Below are positions 26,817 to 35,339 of a stretch of DNA of 64,000 nucleotides, in pieces. The stretch lies in the NCBI GenBank assembly GCA_026388275.1, contig JAPLKB010000042.1:1-64000 (forward strand), written 5' to 3'. The translations under genes were made by a program, and so were the position numbers. The notes beneath the pieces were generated by a model. That model was given only the letters and a program-made list of their open reading frames with translations, was not told where the DNA came from and did not search any database. The stretch's first letter is position 1; each line of letters starts with the position of its first letter. This DNA is from Pseudomonadota bacterium (GTDB lineage: Bacteria > Desulfobacterota > Syntrophorhabdia > Syntrophorhabdales > Syntrophorhabdaceae).

Positions 26817-27974
26817 CTATGCAATCATCTCCAGAAATGCCTCAACCCTTGTCTTCATCCTCGGCAGAGTAGAAGAGGAATATTCATCTTCAAGATAGAG
26901 TACCGGCACACCTGCAGTTTCGATAAAGCTTTTCATTGCCGGGACCTCAAAACCATAGGGGTCACAAAATTTATAGATAAAGAGAACAACACCATCCACT
27001 TTAAAATCCTTTATATTCTGTTTTATATGGCCAAATCTGGCCTCCAGATTTTCCTGGTAATTATTGCCGGCAGTAATGCATGTCGTAGGCAATTTAAGTT
27101 TTTTCAAATAACGCTCAGCGATACCCTGAACCGGATCAGGCGTTATATCAACATCAGCCCAATACATTTTACTTCCGATTGACAGATCATCCATAACAAG
27201 ATTTGCACCGGCACTCTCGATGGTTTCAACAATGGCCACATCATCGATCTGATCTCCTATTAACATGATCCGTGACAGACTTGTACCATTTGGCACTCCT
27301 CTCAGTTTCACTTCTTTTATTACATCCCCGATAAGCGCGCTCGATTCTTCTACCGGTAAACTCATGGCAGCCACAAGAACCTTCATCATCTCAGCACCCG
27401 ATATGAGAGGGTAATCGGCTTTTCTCAAAGAATAAAGCTCTCTCATAACCCGTCTGTTCTCATTGTGGGCTTTAACTGCCTGAACCAGAGCTTCGTCCGT
27501 GATCGCATTGCCGGTATACTTTTCGAGAGTGTCGATAAATATTCGCAAAATTGATTTTGTAAACTCTATTGACGGATCATCAGTCAAATGCGGGAAATTC
27601 AAGAAGTGCCAGTATGGCAAATTCAGGTTATAACTCCATACATCGTTTGTCCTGTCAATGCTATCACATTGATGAGGCAGGACCATGCCGTCAAGGAAGT
27701 CATATTTCCCTTTCAGGGCAGTATCAAAGACATTGCGTATAAAAGGACAGACTATAGTTTCCATATGGGCATCTGCTTTAGTAATTGCCTCTGAGACATT
27801 CCCCTTCAATCTAAGCGGGATTATTCCGGCAGCCGTTATGATTTCCACCGGAGCCAATGCAGATAAATAGCCTATTACTTTTCTGCCTTCAGCTTTTAGA
27901 GCCTTTGCCCTTGATCCATATTGACTGTAATGTTTTTCAGCTAACGCCAATCCATTTCCGTATTGTTCCATCAT
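26817..27974 (-). CDS. bzdN: Benzoyl-CoA reductase subunit, BzdN/BcrC-like
   Basis: A 385-residue protein of the same superfamily as its neighbour. The diagnostic stretch is KADAHMETIVCPFIRNVFD, then FLDGMVLPHQCDSIDRT, typical of the benzoyl-CoA reductase C/N subunit, with a late VVLFIYKFCDPYGFEVP cysteine. I set the start at ATG 27974, preceded by GAAAGG; the open frame extends 17 codons further up without a ribosome site. First gene of the putative bzdNOPQ operon. In aromatic-degrading anaerobes this complex performs ATP-driven reduction of benzoyl-CoA to a cyclic diene. Confidence 0.8.
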   Translation of the reverse strand: MMEQYGNGLALAEKHYSQYGSRAKALKAEGRKVIGYLSALAPVEIITAAGIIPLRLKGNVSEAITKADAHMETIVCPFIRNVFDTALKGKYDFLDGMVLPHQCDSIDRTNDVWSYNLNLPYWHFLNFPHLTDDPSIEFTKSILRIFIDTLEKYTGNAITDEALVQAVKAHNENRRVMRELYSLRKADYPLISGAEMMKVLVAAMSLPVEESSALIGDVIKEVKLRGVPNGTSLSRIMLIGDQIDDVAIVETIESAGANLVMDDLSIGSKMYWADVDITPDPVQGIAERYLKKLKLPTTCITAGNNYQENLEARFGHIKQNIKDFKVDGVVLFIYKFCDPYGFEVPAMKSFIETAGVPVLYLEDEYSSSTLPRMKTRVEAFLEMIA

Positions 27975-28378
27975 CTTTTTTCCTTTCACTCCTTCTTCTT
28001 TGCTCGCAATTAACCATTCATGCACTGTAATGCTTATAACTTCAAAACTTTCAGAAAAACCGGGGGAACCCGAAACATCATCTTTTAGACATTTTAATGA
28101 AGAGATATTTTTATCATATTTTCCTTTTCATTTCAACCGACTATTATCCTTGGAAATAGATAACAAGACTATACCGGGCCTTCATTTCTCACATTCGACA
28201 GAAGTTTCATCCTCGCGGAGTGTGTCGCCTGGCACTATGTTTACTAATCTTGTTTTGCTTTAGCTGTCGTAGAGGAAGCCATCACAACAATCGAGAAAAG
28301 GGACAAGAATGCAAAGAAGAAGAGCTTTCTCAAACAGAATTTCTTCAGTATTGTGCAGCCCCTTCTCAAATGGTATAT
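27975..28378. other. Intergenic region upstream of the benzoyl-CoA reductase operon
   Basis: 404 bp between the permease stop (28379) and bzdN, both on the minus strand. It must hold the promoter of the reductase operon. Small plus-strand frames here (28000-28402) have no ribosome sites or recognisable products. I found no clear operator dyad. Confidence 0.4.
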
Positions 28379-30361
28379 TTACACGTCCACACGGATCGGT
28401 AAAATGACCGTTGGTATACCGTTCCACTGCAGCCTGCGCTGAATAGAGTGGGCTGTTTCATTGTGAAGTATCTTCTGGAAAGGGTTGTCGTGACGGAACA
28501 CTAATTTTCCTGTAAAAACAGTTGATCTCGGAAACTCTTTGACCGTTGCTTCAACAAGATCAGAGGCCGCATCTATCACATCTGTTCCCACATCCGTTCT
28601 ATAATCGGCAGAGAAACCATGTTCCCGGGTAACTTTTATATATTTCTTAAGCCCTTTCCGTACTGATTCCTTTAAGGCTTCTACTTCGGCAACCCCTTTA
28701 AAAGAACCGGAATCAATTTCAGCAACAGAAATAAAGATGAAGTTTTTGTAGATATTAGGGAAATAGCGAACAATTGACATAAGGGTATGAAGACCAAATC
28801 CATTATACCCGCTAACGAGAAGAATAGCGGTCATTTCCTTTGGATTGACGGGATTATTGTTGTACGGTTCGGTTGTAGGAAGGTTGGAGAGCATCTCTTC
28901 AAGCTTCTTCACACCAAGCCTGACTTTTTTATAATGGGAACGAATTAGGTAACAGAGACCTACTACTGCTAAGGTTAGAACAAGCGTTACCCAGCCACCT
29001 TCTCCAAATTTTTCATAGATAGTTATTACAAGGATAGTTAAGCAAAGGATGAGACCTATAATATGAATAACTATATGTTTCTTCCAGTCCCGATCAACCT
29101 CTTTGTTTTTTATAAAGAAGCGGACCATCCCAAACTGGGACAGAGAAAAGGTGAGAAAGACATTGATCGAGTACATGATGATAAGGGCAGAGACTGAACC
29201 GTGGGTATAGATAAGGAGAACGATAGCTGCCGTGCCCATAACGAGAACACCATTCTGCATTGAAAGCCTTTCTGAGAGGGCGGCAAATTTTCTGGGAAAC
29301 CACGAGTCTACAGCCATGTTTGCCATTACGCGGGGACCATCGATAAATCCTGCCTGGGCAGCAACTATAAGAAGAACTCCTTCTGATAAAATTGTAATCA
29401 GTGCAATATAATAGCCGAAAGGCCAGTTCCCGAAAACCCCATCTGCAAGGATTGTATTTAATGTGCGGCCTTCAACGGGGTTTATCCCGAAAAGGTAATA
29501 GCAGAAAAACAGTCCTCCTGCTGTTATTGCAAGAGATGTAGCCATATATGCCATAGTGCGTTTACCGGTTTGCACCTTTGGCTCCCGCAGGATTTGCATT
29601 CCGTTCGATACAGCCTCAAGGCCGGTATATGTGCCGCCGCCGAGAGAGAATGCCCTCAAGAAAATTGCAAGTATACCGACAAAACCAATTGTCGATAGAT
29701 CCGAACTGGATGTTGTTTTTAATGCGCCAAGTAATGGATTGATTTGGGGAACATGGCTAATAATGCCATAGCCTATTAATAGAACATGGGTAATGACAAA
29801 GATCGCGAAAATTGGTGCGAGAAGGGTCACCGATTCTTTTACTCCGCGAAGATTGAGGATAACCAGGGCGACAATGAGAAATGAAACAAAAAAAATCTTG
29901 TATTTTTGAAAGGCCAAAGGGAGAAAACTGAAAAGGGCATCACCGCAGGAAACAAGAGAGACAGTAATTGTCAGCATGTAGTCTACAAGCAACGCACATC
30001 CTGAAACAACCCCGACATTTTCGTTAATCGTATGGGTTGCCACGATATAACCGCCGCCGCCATGGGGGAAGTGTTCGATGATTCGTGAATAGGCATATGC
30101 AATGATAAAGACCGTTAAGGCTGTGGCAACCCCTATGATAGGGGCCAGATAGGTATGAGTGCCAAGTGCCCTGAAAGCCTCTTCGGGACCATACGAAGAA
30201 GATGAAAGACCGTCTGCACCAAGGCCGATCCATGCAAGTATCGGTATGAGTGAAAGTTTATGAAATATGGAAGGTTCATTTACATCTCTTGGCGCGCCTA
30301 TGACTTTTCGCTTAATCCTTTCGTATAAACTCGGTTCCGGCTCCGAGATGTCATTTTCCAT
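28379..30361 (-). CDS. APC-superfamily permease with cytoplasmic C-domain, KimA-like potassium importer (inferred)
   Basis: A 660-residue protein. The N-terminal two thirds hold about 12 transmembrane helices of the APC fold, starting with SLIPILAWIGLGADGLSSSS and YGPEEAFRAL. The C-terminal part (from about residue 490) is soluble. Long APC permeases of this layout include KimA, a high-affinity potassium importer, while others move amino acids. The start at ATG 30361 has AAAGGAG nine bases before it. It follows a universal stress protein gene and a KdpD/KdpE-like pair on the same strand. Kdp sensors respond to potassium, so potassium uptake is the best inference, though an amino-acid substrate cannot be excluded. 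Confidence 0.7.
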   Translation of the reverse strand: MENDISEPEPSLYERIKRKVIGAPRDVNEPSIFHKLSLIPILAWIGLGADGLSSSSYGPEEAFRALGTHTYLAPIIGVATALTVFIIAYAYSRIIEHFPHGGGGYIVATHTINENVGVVSGCALLVDYMLTITVSLVSCGDALFSFLPLAFQKYKIFFVSFLIVALVILNLRGVKESVTLLAPIFAIFVITHVLLIGYGIISHVPQINPLLGALKTTSSSDLSTIGFVGILAIFLRAFSLGGGTYTGLEAVSNGMQILREPKVQTGKRTMAYMATSLAITAGGLFFCYYLFGINPVEGRTLNTILADGVFGNWPFGYYIALITILSEGVLLIVAAQAGFIDGPRVMANMAVDSWFPRKFAALSERLSMQNGVLVMGTAAIVLLIYTHGSVSALIIMYSINVFLTFSLSQFGMVRFFIKNKEVDRDWKKHIVIHIIGLILCLTILVITIYEKFGEGGWVTLVLTLAVVGLCYLIRSHYKKVRLGVKKLEEMLSNLPTTEPYNNNPVNPKEMTAILLVSGYNGFGLHTLMSIVRYFPNIYKNFIFISVAEIDSGSFKGVAEVEALKESVRKGLKKYIKVTREHGFSADYRTDVGTDVIDAASDLVEATVKEFPRSTVFTGKLVFRHDNPFQKILHNETAHSIQRRLQWNGIPTVILPIRVDV

Positions 30362-30449
30362 TAGAATATTCTCCTTTACTGTTGATATGTTCAATGAATC
30401 CCCCACTGTTGCCAGGCGGGTAGGTTGTTTGATGACGAAATATTTTCAA

Positions 30450-30863
30450 TTAAGCCCCTACCACCAGTACAGAACATTGTGCATACTTCTTAACCTTTTC
30501 TGTAACGCTTCGAAAAAAAGTAAACAGGGATTCTGCTTTGTTATGTCGGGCAATTATAATTAAATCTATATTTTTTTCTGTCTGCACTTTCAGGATCTCT
30601 TTATAAATTATCCCTTTCCTGATCTCCGGGACTATCTCAACAGATTTTGCCTCAGGAAATTTAGCAAGTTGTCTCTGAATCATTTCCTTTTCGTCTGCAA
30701 CCTTTCGAAATGGCAGAACGTGAAGAAGATGGATCCTGGCGTTCTGTTGTTTGGCGAGGTCGATTGCAATCTGTAACGCTACATCCGAAGGTTCTAAAAA
30801 ATCCGTTGGAACAAGTATTGTCTTCAGACCGTGTTTGCCAATCTCTGTCGAGCAGCACATCAT
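30450..30863 (-). CDS. Universal stress protein (UspA family)
   Basis: A 137-residue single Usp domain: the first strand KTILVPTDFLEPSD, and a C-terminal IARHNKAESLFTFFRSVTEKV where ATP-binding members usually have the GxxGxxx9GS/T motif. That motif is degenerate here, so nucleotide binding is doubtful. It sits between the kdpE-like regulator and the permease, 88 bp from the permease start. In E. coli KdpD a Usp domain is built into the sensor; here the sensor lacks it and a free Usp protein is encoded next door, so it may serve as a separate signalling piece. Confidence 0.8.
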   Translation of the reverse strand: MMCCSTEIGKHGLKTILVPTDFLEPSDVALQIAIDLAKQQNARIHLLHVLPFRKVADEKEMIQRQLAKFPEAKSVEIVPEIRKGIIYKEILKVQTEKNIDLIIIARHNKAESLFTFFRSVTEKVKKYAQCSVLVVGA

Positions 30864-31028
30864 TAATACTCCAACATTCCGGGAAAGCTTACAGTACAGG
30901 CTTTGTAATTCACGCGGTGCTCACTCTCTTCCAAGATATCCTCACATTATTAATTTTAAACAATTCGGTATAAATTAACTGTTAAAAGATTGGCGATAAG
31001 TATAAAGAAAATATAAAGAAAGGATTTT

Positions 31029-31721
31029 TTAATCTCGTGTAATCAGCCGATATCCAACACCGGGCTCGGTGATTATATAAGTAGGCTGCGACGGATCAAC
31101 CTCGATTTTACGTCGCAGTTGACCAATATAAACACGCAGATATTGAGATTCTTCCTGATAATTTGACCCCCAGATGGCCCGTAAGAGCTGTCTGTGGGTT
31201 ACTACCCGGCCGGCCTGTTGCGCCAGATATTTTAGAACTTCATATTCTGTTGGTGTGAGCTTTACTTCCTCTCCTCTGATTGTCACGTTCCTGTGTGCTA
31301 AATCCACCGAAAGCTCACCGAAGGCAAGTATTGGCGCATCCTCTGACTTGGCTGCGTGACGCAGAGCAGTCCGGAGCCTGGCCAAAAGCTCGCCCATACT
31401 GAACGGTTTGGTGACATAGTCATCTGCACCGGCATCCAGTGCCTTGATCTTATCATCTTCATGCTCCCTTACTGAGAGAACAATGATGGGGACCTGTGTC
31501 CATTCACGGAGGTGCCTAATGACCTCGATGCCGTCGAGATCCGGCAACCCCAAATCCAGAATGATCAGATCCGGATGAAATATTGATGTTTGACTCAAAC
31601 CTTCTTGTCCTGAAGCGGCTTCGCCAACATCATAGCCATAACCCTCTAAAGCAGCCTTCAACATCCGGCGTATCTGTTTTTCATCATCCACAACAAGTAC
31701 TCGTGCGCCATCAGCCGACAT
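31029..31721 (-). CDS. kdpE: KdpE-like response regulator (OmpR family)
   Basis: A 230-residue regulator with a receiver domain (VLVVDDEKQIRRMLKAAL; phosphorylation site in DLIILDLGLPDLDG; switch lysine in DDYVTKPF) and a C-terminal winged helix (RNVTIRGEEVKLTPTEYEVL, ending RLITRD). I place the start at ATG 31721, eight bases after AAGGAA, rather than at the far upstream start of the open frame, which would overlap the kinase by more than 200 nt. It overlaps the kinase stop by 11 nt, so the two are co-translated. Likely controls the Usp and permease genes just downstream. Symbol by similarity. Confidence 0.85.
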   Translation of the reverse strand: MSADGARVLVVDDEKQIRRMLKAALEGYGYDVGEAASGQEGLSQTSIFHPDLIILDLGLPDLDGIEVIRHLREWTQVPIIVLSVREHEDDKIKALDAGADDYVTKPFSMGELLARLRTALRHAAKSEDAPILAFGELSVDLAHRNVTIRGEEVKLTPTEYEVLKYLAQQAGRVVTHRQLLRAIWGSNYQEESQYLRVYIGQLRRKIEVDPSQPTYIITEPGVGYRLITRD

Positions 31722-33315
31722 TATCTGTTCCTTCTCTTGCATATTTTTGTTCCGAAAGCTCTTCGGATACAGGGAGAGAAAAGGTGAATCTATTACCGTA
31801 TTCCGGCGATGAATCAACCCATATGCTGCCGCCATGCGCTTCAATGATTCCCTTGCAAATAGACAAGCCGAGTCCTGTCCCGCTTGCATGTTTAGAAGAA
31901 TATAGCCGATAGAATTTATCGAACACATGTTCATGCTCTGTCTTTGGAATAGGCGGACCAGGATCAGCTACCGTAAGAAACAGTATTCTGTCCCGACAAT
32001 GAACTGAAATTGAGATTGAGCTGCCCGGAAGAGAATATTTCACTGCATTTTCCAGCAAATTAATCATTACATGTTCTATGAGAATAAAATCAGCCATGAA
32101 GGAAGGAGGGTCCGGCGGTATATCAATCTGCAATGGATGCTCCTGTAAAGCATCTCTTGTTTCCCTCAGTACAACACCAATGATATCCTCGATATCGCAC
32201 CATTTCATGTTCAATTTTAATGCACCACTCTCAAGACGTACCATATCAAGAAGATTTTCTATGAAACGGTTCATGCGGTGCGCCTCTTCCCTGATTGTGT
32301 GTAAAAAGATGTTTTTGGTTTCTTGTGTATAAACGCTTCCTTCCGACAGAAGACTTGTCACCGCACCCGTGATAGATGCAAGGGGTGTACGGAAGTCGTG
32401 GGAAATGGAATTTAATAATATCCTGTGGAGTTTCTCTGATTCTGCCAACCATTTTGCCTGTTCGGCTTCTTTTGCAAGCTGCAGGCGGATTATGGCAACT
32501 GCTACAAGATTGGTAAAGGTTTCTATAAGTTGTTGTTTTTCGGGCGAAAGGGCTGCATTCTCTATATTGGGTCTGATGCCGAGGACGGCTATTGTTTTAT
32601 CTTCTGCTTTTATAGGAAAGAAAAACAATGAGCGTGCTCCTTCGAAAATTCCCAATTCCCTACCTGCTGGCTGGCCATGCTCCAGTACCCAACGTGCCAC
32701 CGCATATTCTTTCTCATCAAATACAGCGTTGTCCAGAGTTGCAGCCATTTTGTACAGAACTTCATTATTCGGATCCTGGATGAGTACAATAGCCGTGCCG
32801 TTTACAGTTTCTGCAACCTTATCAAGAAAGGTTTTCAGAACTTGTTCCAGATCAGCCTTCGCTGCTATTTCCCGACTAAGTTCATACAAAGTGAGAGTTC
32901 TTATTTCCCGTTCAGTGGTTTTTTCCAGTTCATTCCTAAGTTTTGTTGCCGTAGTGCCGGTAACAAGGGCCACCAAAAAGAAAACAACAAGAACAAACAG
33001 GTGCTGCATGTTTCCCACTGCAAAGGTGAAAATTGGTGGCACAAAGAAAAAATTAAAAGTTAATACACCCATAAAAGAGGAGAGGAATGAAGGTCCTCTA
33101 CCCCAACGAACTGCGCTGATAAGCACAGGCAACAAATAAAGAAGGACGATATTTATTAAATCAAAATAGGGTGTAAGTATTTCTCCGATAACGGTAACAA
33201 TTGATACTGAGAGTGCTGCCCACGCATAATGCTTTAACGGCGAGCTAAATAAAGAGGAGTGCCTCTTCTGAATGCTCTCATTTTGTTCGGAAACTTTATG
33301 TGCGGCTGTTTTCAT
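31711..33315 (-). CDS. kdpD: KdpD-like sensor histidine kinase lacking the N-terminal KdpD and Usp domains
   Basis: A 534-residue membrane kinase. Residues about 28-125 form the four-helix DUF4118 membrane domain of KdpD (YLLPVLISAVRWGRGPS, FNFFFVPP). About 150-285 is a GAF domain. His306 in SISHDFRTPL is the phosphorylation site, and the ATPase domain follows (NLLENAVKY, GTGLGLSICKGI). Compared with E. coli KdpD (about 890 residues) the whole cytoplasmic N-terminal half is missing. No kdpFABC genes are present; instead a Usp protein and an APC permease follow. Symbol by similarity to the C-terminal half of KdpD. Confidence 0.85.
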   Translation of the reverse strand: MKTAAHKVSEQNESIQKRHSSLFSSPLKHYAWAALSVSIVTVIGEILTPYFDLINIVLLYLLPVLISAVRWGRGPSFLSSFMGVLTFNFFFVPPIFTFAVGNMQHLFVLVVFFLVALVTGTTATKLRNELEKTTEREIRTLTLYELSREIAAKADLEQVLKTFLDKVAETVNGTAIVLIQDPNNEVLYKMAATLDNAVFDEKEYAVARWVLEHGQPAGRELGIFEGARSLFFFPIKAEDKTIAVLGIRPNIENAALSPEKQQLIETFTNLVAVAIIRLQLAKEAEQAKWLAESEKLHRILLNSISHDFRTPLASITGAVTSLLSEGSVYTQETKNIFLHTIREEAHRMNRFIENLLDMVRLESGALKLNMKWCDIEDIIGVVLRETRDALQEHPLQIDIPPDPPSFMADFILIEHVMINLLENAVKYSLPGSSISISVHCRDRILFLTVADPGPPIPKTEHEHVFDKFYRLYSSKHASGTGLGLSICKGIIEAHGGSIWVDSSPEYGNRFTFSLPVSEELSEQKYAREGTDNVG

Positions 33316-33394
33316 TATACTAATAAAATTATATTTTGGTATTATACCATGAAAAAAGTGTAAAGTTGTGGATGTTTATTGCCCCTCGGATTTA

Positions 33395-33566
33395 TTCCAT
33401 TTCTAAATCAAGGATGAAATGATTTACCCCGCTTTAGCTTGCGGGGCAATCAAGGCGGCAAGGGAACACCCGCAAGCGGGTACCCGGACGTAGGCGTACT
33501 ATAATAGTACGTCGGAGGAGCCGATGACGAAGCCAACGATGATAGCGCCTTGATTTAGAATTGGAA
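33395..33566. repeat. Fold-back element with terminal inverted repeats
   Basis: 172 bp beginning ttccatttctaaatcaagg and ending in its near reverse complement ccttgatttagaattggaa. The centre holds acacccgcaagcgggtaccc and the hairpin gtactataatagtac. It is related to the element at 60759-60899 and, through the central hairpin, to those at 1008 and 62597. No open frame of its own. With the sequence up to 33847 it fills a gene-free stretch between kdpD and the satellite. Confidence 0.75.
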
Positions 33567-33847
33567 TTAGTACTCCAAAACTTGCCCTCGGGGTAATTCT
33601 TTGCGGAATATAATGAGACATAGTAAGGAGAAAAAAAGGGAAACGACGCTTCAGAAAGACAGCCGTATTCTGCAGGAACAAAAAACAAGCTGCCAAGCAT
33701 TTACTTATTTCATTTGGTATTCAATAAGCTCACTCAAATGTGTATTGTGCAGGTTTATATCTGGTATATGCGACCAATTTTTCTTGATTTTTCCGCATTT
33801 TTCAAAGCTGATAACTAAACGTGAAGGGTTGATATTGTTTGTAAATA

Positions 33848-33895
33848 ATTGGTGGGCCGTGGAGGATTCGAACCTCCGACCAATTGATTAAGAGT
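33848..33895. repeat. attL: 48-bp copy of the tRNA-Lys 3' region
   Basis: Identical over 48 bp to 40955-41002 (it begins attggtgggccgtggagg). It contains the T-arm and acceptor 3' side of the tRNA but not the 5' half, so it is a tRNA fragment and not a gene. The match ends where attR continues into the complete tRNA. Confidence 0.9.
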
Positions 33896-34011
33896 GAATA
33901 ACATATGTAATATCAAATAGTTATGGTGTTAGATGCTGTTTGCTCCTGCTTGCAGTTATGGAAAAAAGGATATACCGATATAGACGGTATTACCCCTTGT
34001 TTGACGGTTTC

Positions 34012-34030
34012 AGTTCACAGTTAGTTCACA
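34012..34030. promoter_or_regulatory. Left-arm integrase-type sites (two AGTTCACA)
   Basis: AGTTCACA occurs at 34012-34019 and 34023-34030, 11 bp apart and about 120 bp inside attL. The same octamer occurs twice inside attR. Tyrosine integrases of this class bind such short arm-type repeats on both sides of the core. Confidence 0.5.
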
Positions 34031-34197
34031 GGTAAAATTTATATTTTTACTTGTCATGGGTTGTAAACAAAACCGTGTCCATTGATTTTCGCAGTTTGAA
34101 GTTGTAATCTTTTTCAAGGGATAGGCAGCGCAGCCGATAAGGGGACTTCTCAAACCCCTTCCCTTGAATTTTTGAGAAACCACGATGAGAGGTGGCG

Positions 34198-34947
34198 ATG
34201 GAAAAAGAAAATAGAGATGATAGAGTTTCTTTCAGTTTTAAAAATATCAATAATCCAAATATCGGTTATGCAGCGGGGTATTCACCACCAACTCAATGGG
34301 ATAACGGCGAACATTGGTTAGATTTAACAGAAACCCCGAAGATGTTCCCACATTTTTACCATAAAGAAGCATGGCAGATATTTTACGATAACGCAACATT
34401 TGACGATATTCTTGTTGCAGCTGTTGGGGAAAACATTCTTGATGTAATGCATCGGGAAGGGCTACCGGACTTTGACGACCATAAAAAATGGACAGATAAA
34501 AAATTCCTTGAAGAACTTAGCCGATATCCTGATTGGCTTCAAATGATAGAGACAGGAGCCTTAGACAGATTTATCTTCATGATGAAAACTGCGGGGATAG
34601 CCAACAGTAAAAAAGCAGAACAGGTTTGTAATAATTTGAAGTATTATTTTATCCCGAAACGACCAGGAGGGTCTAAGGTCTACCCGGTTAATCTACATGG
34701 CTGTTATTACCTGCTTAAAATGTTATCGAAACATATCTCGAAAAAGTGCAACGAGTTTATAAAAGCCGGAGATAATCTTGATCGACAATCTTTTCAAGAA
34801 TATACTGATGAAAGCCGGGTTACAGATATTTCTGTGTATGATTTGGACATCCTCCTATCACAACCAACTCAATACGCAAAAAAACTACTTGAAAAAGAAT
34901 TATACGTCAGCATGGAAAGTCTGAAAAAAGAACTCAAAAAAGGGTAA
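34198..34947 (+). CDS. Unknown satellite cargo protein next to attL
   Basis: A 249-residue soluble protein that I do not recognise. It is rich in aromatic and charged residues (QWDNGEHWLDLTETPKMFPH, then HREGLPDFDDHKKW). No membrane segment, signal peptide or known catalytic motif is evident. Start at ATG 34198, with GAGAGG ahead, rather than GTG 34192. It lies alone between attL and the replication operon, the position where satellites commonly carry accessory genes such as anti-phage functions. That role is only inferred from position. Confidence 0.6.
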   Translation: MEKENRDDRVSFSFKNINNPNIGYAAGYSPPTQWDNGEHWLDLTETPKMFPHFYHKEAWQIFYDNATFDDILVAAVGENILDVMHREGLPDFDDHKKWTDKKFLEELSRYPDWLQMIETGALDRFIFMMKTAGIANSKKAEQVCNNLKYYFIPKRPGGSKVYPVNLHGCYYLLKMLSKHISKKCNEFIKAGDNLDRQSFQEYTDESRVTDISVYDLDILLSQPTQYAKKLLEKELYVSMESLKKELKKG

Positions 34948-35018
34948 ATTAAAGTTTCTATTTAACCTTTCTGTATGTTTATCAAAACACTATCATATTG
35001 TATGCTTTCCTTACAACA

Positions 35019-35044
35019 TAATGTAATACCCTAATATTACATTA
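35019..35044. promoter_or_regulatory. Perfect 10-6-10 inverted repeat upstream of the replication operon (operator candidate)
   Basis: Arms taatgtaata / tattacatta around ccctaa, ending 26 bp before the ATG at 35070. A CCTTACA heptamer (35009-35015) lies just before it. Position and symmetry suit a repressor-binding site controlling the replication genes. Confidence 0.5.
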
Positions 35045-35069
35045 TTATTTACCGGTAAGGAGCACGACT

Positions 35070-35339
35070 ATGAAAACTTTTTCAACCTTAGACATCTATT
35101 TATCTTCATTCCTTTTTCTTAATGGTGAGGAACCCGACCTTACAATCAAGAACAACAAAGTGGCTTTCAATTTCGATGCCAATGATAATGTTTACCGACT
35201 CATGGCAGAATTCAACACAAACCCGGAAATACCTTGTCTTGATCTGATAACGGCAATAAAAACGCTTAGAGGAAAGATGCTTTCAGCTAAAGAGAGCATA
35301 ACTGGAAACGGTGGACGATATGGATATAATCACAGATAA
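35070..35339 (+). CDS. Small satellite protein of unknown function
   Basis: An 89-residue hypothetical protein starting with a strong GTAAGGAG site. The N-terminus is hydrophobic and polar in turn (LDIYLSSFLFLNGEEPDL), with a core VAFNFDANDNVYRLMAEF that suggests a small alpha/beta fold. It overlaps the start of the primase-helicase gene by about 20 nt, so the two are translated together. Small proteins placed like this in mobile elements are often primase accessory factors, but nothing in the sequence proves it. Confidence 0.65.
   Translation: MKTFSTLDIYLSSFLFLNGEEPDLTIKNNKVAFNFDANDNVYRLMAEFNTNPEIPCLDLITAIKTLRGKMLSAKESITGNGGRYGYNHR

Noticed and set aside
31722-31934. Long N-terminal extension of the KdpE-like open frame
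   Set aside because: It would overlap the kinase coding end by more than 200 nt, and the first plausible start with a ribosome site is ATG 31721.
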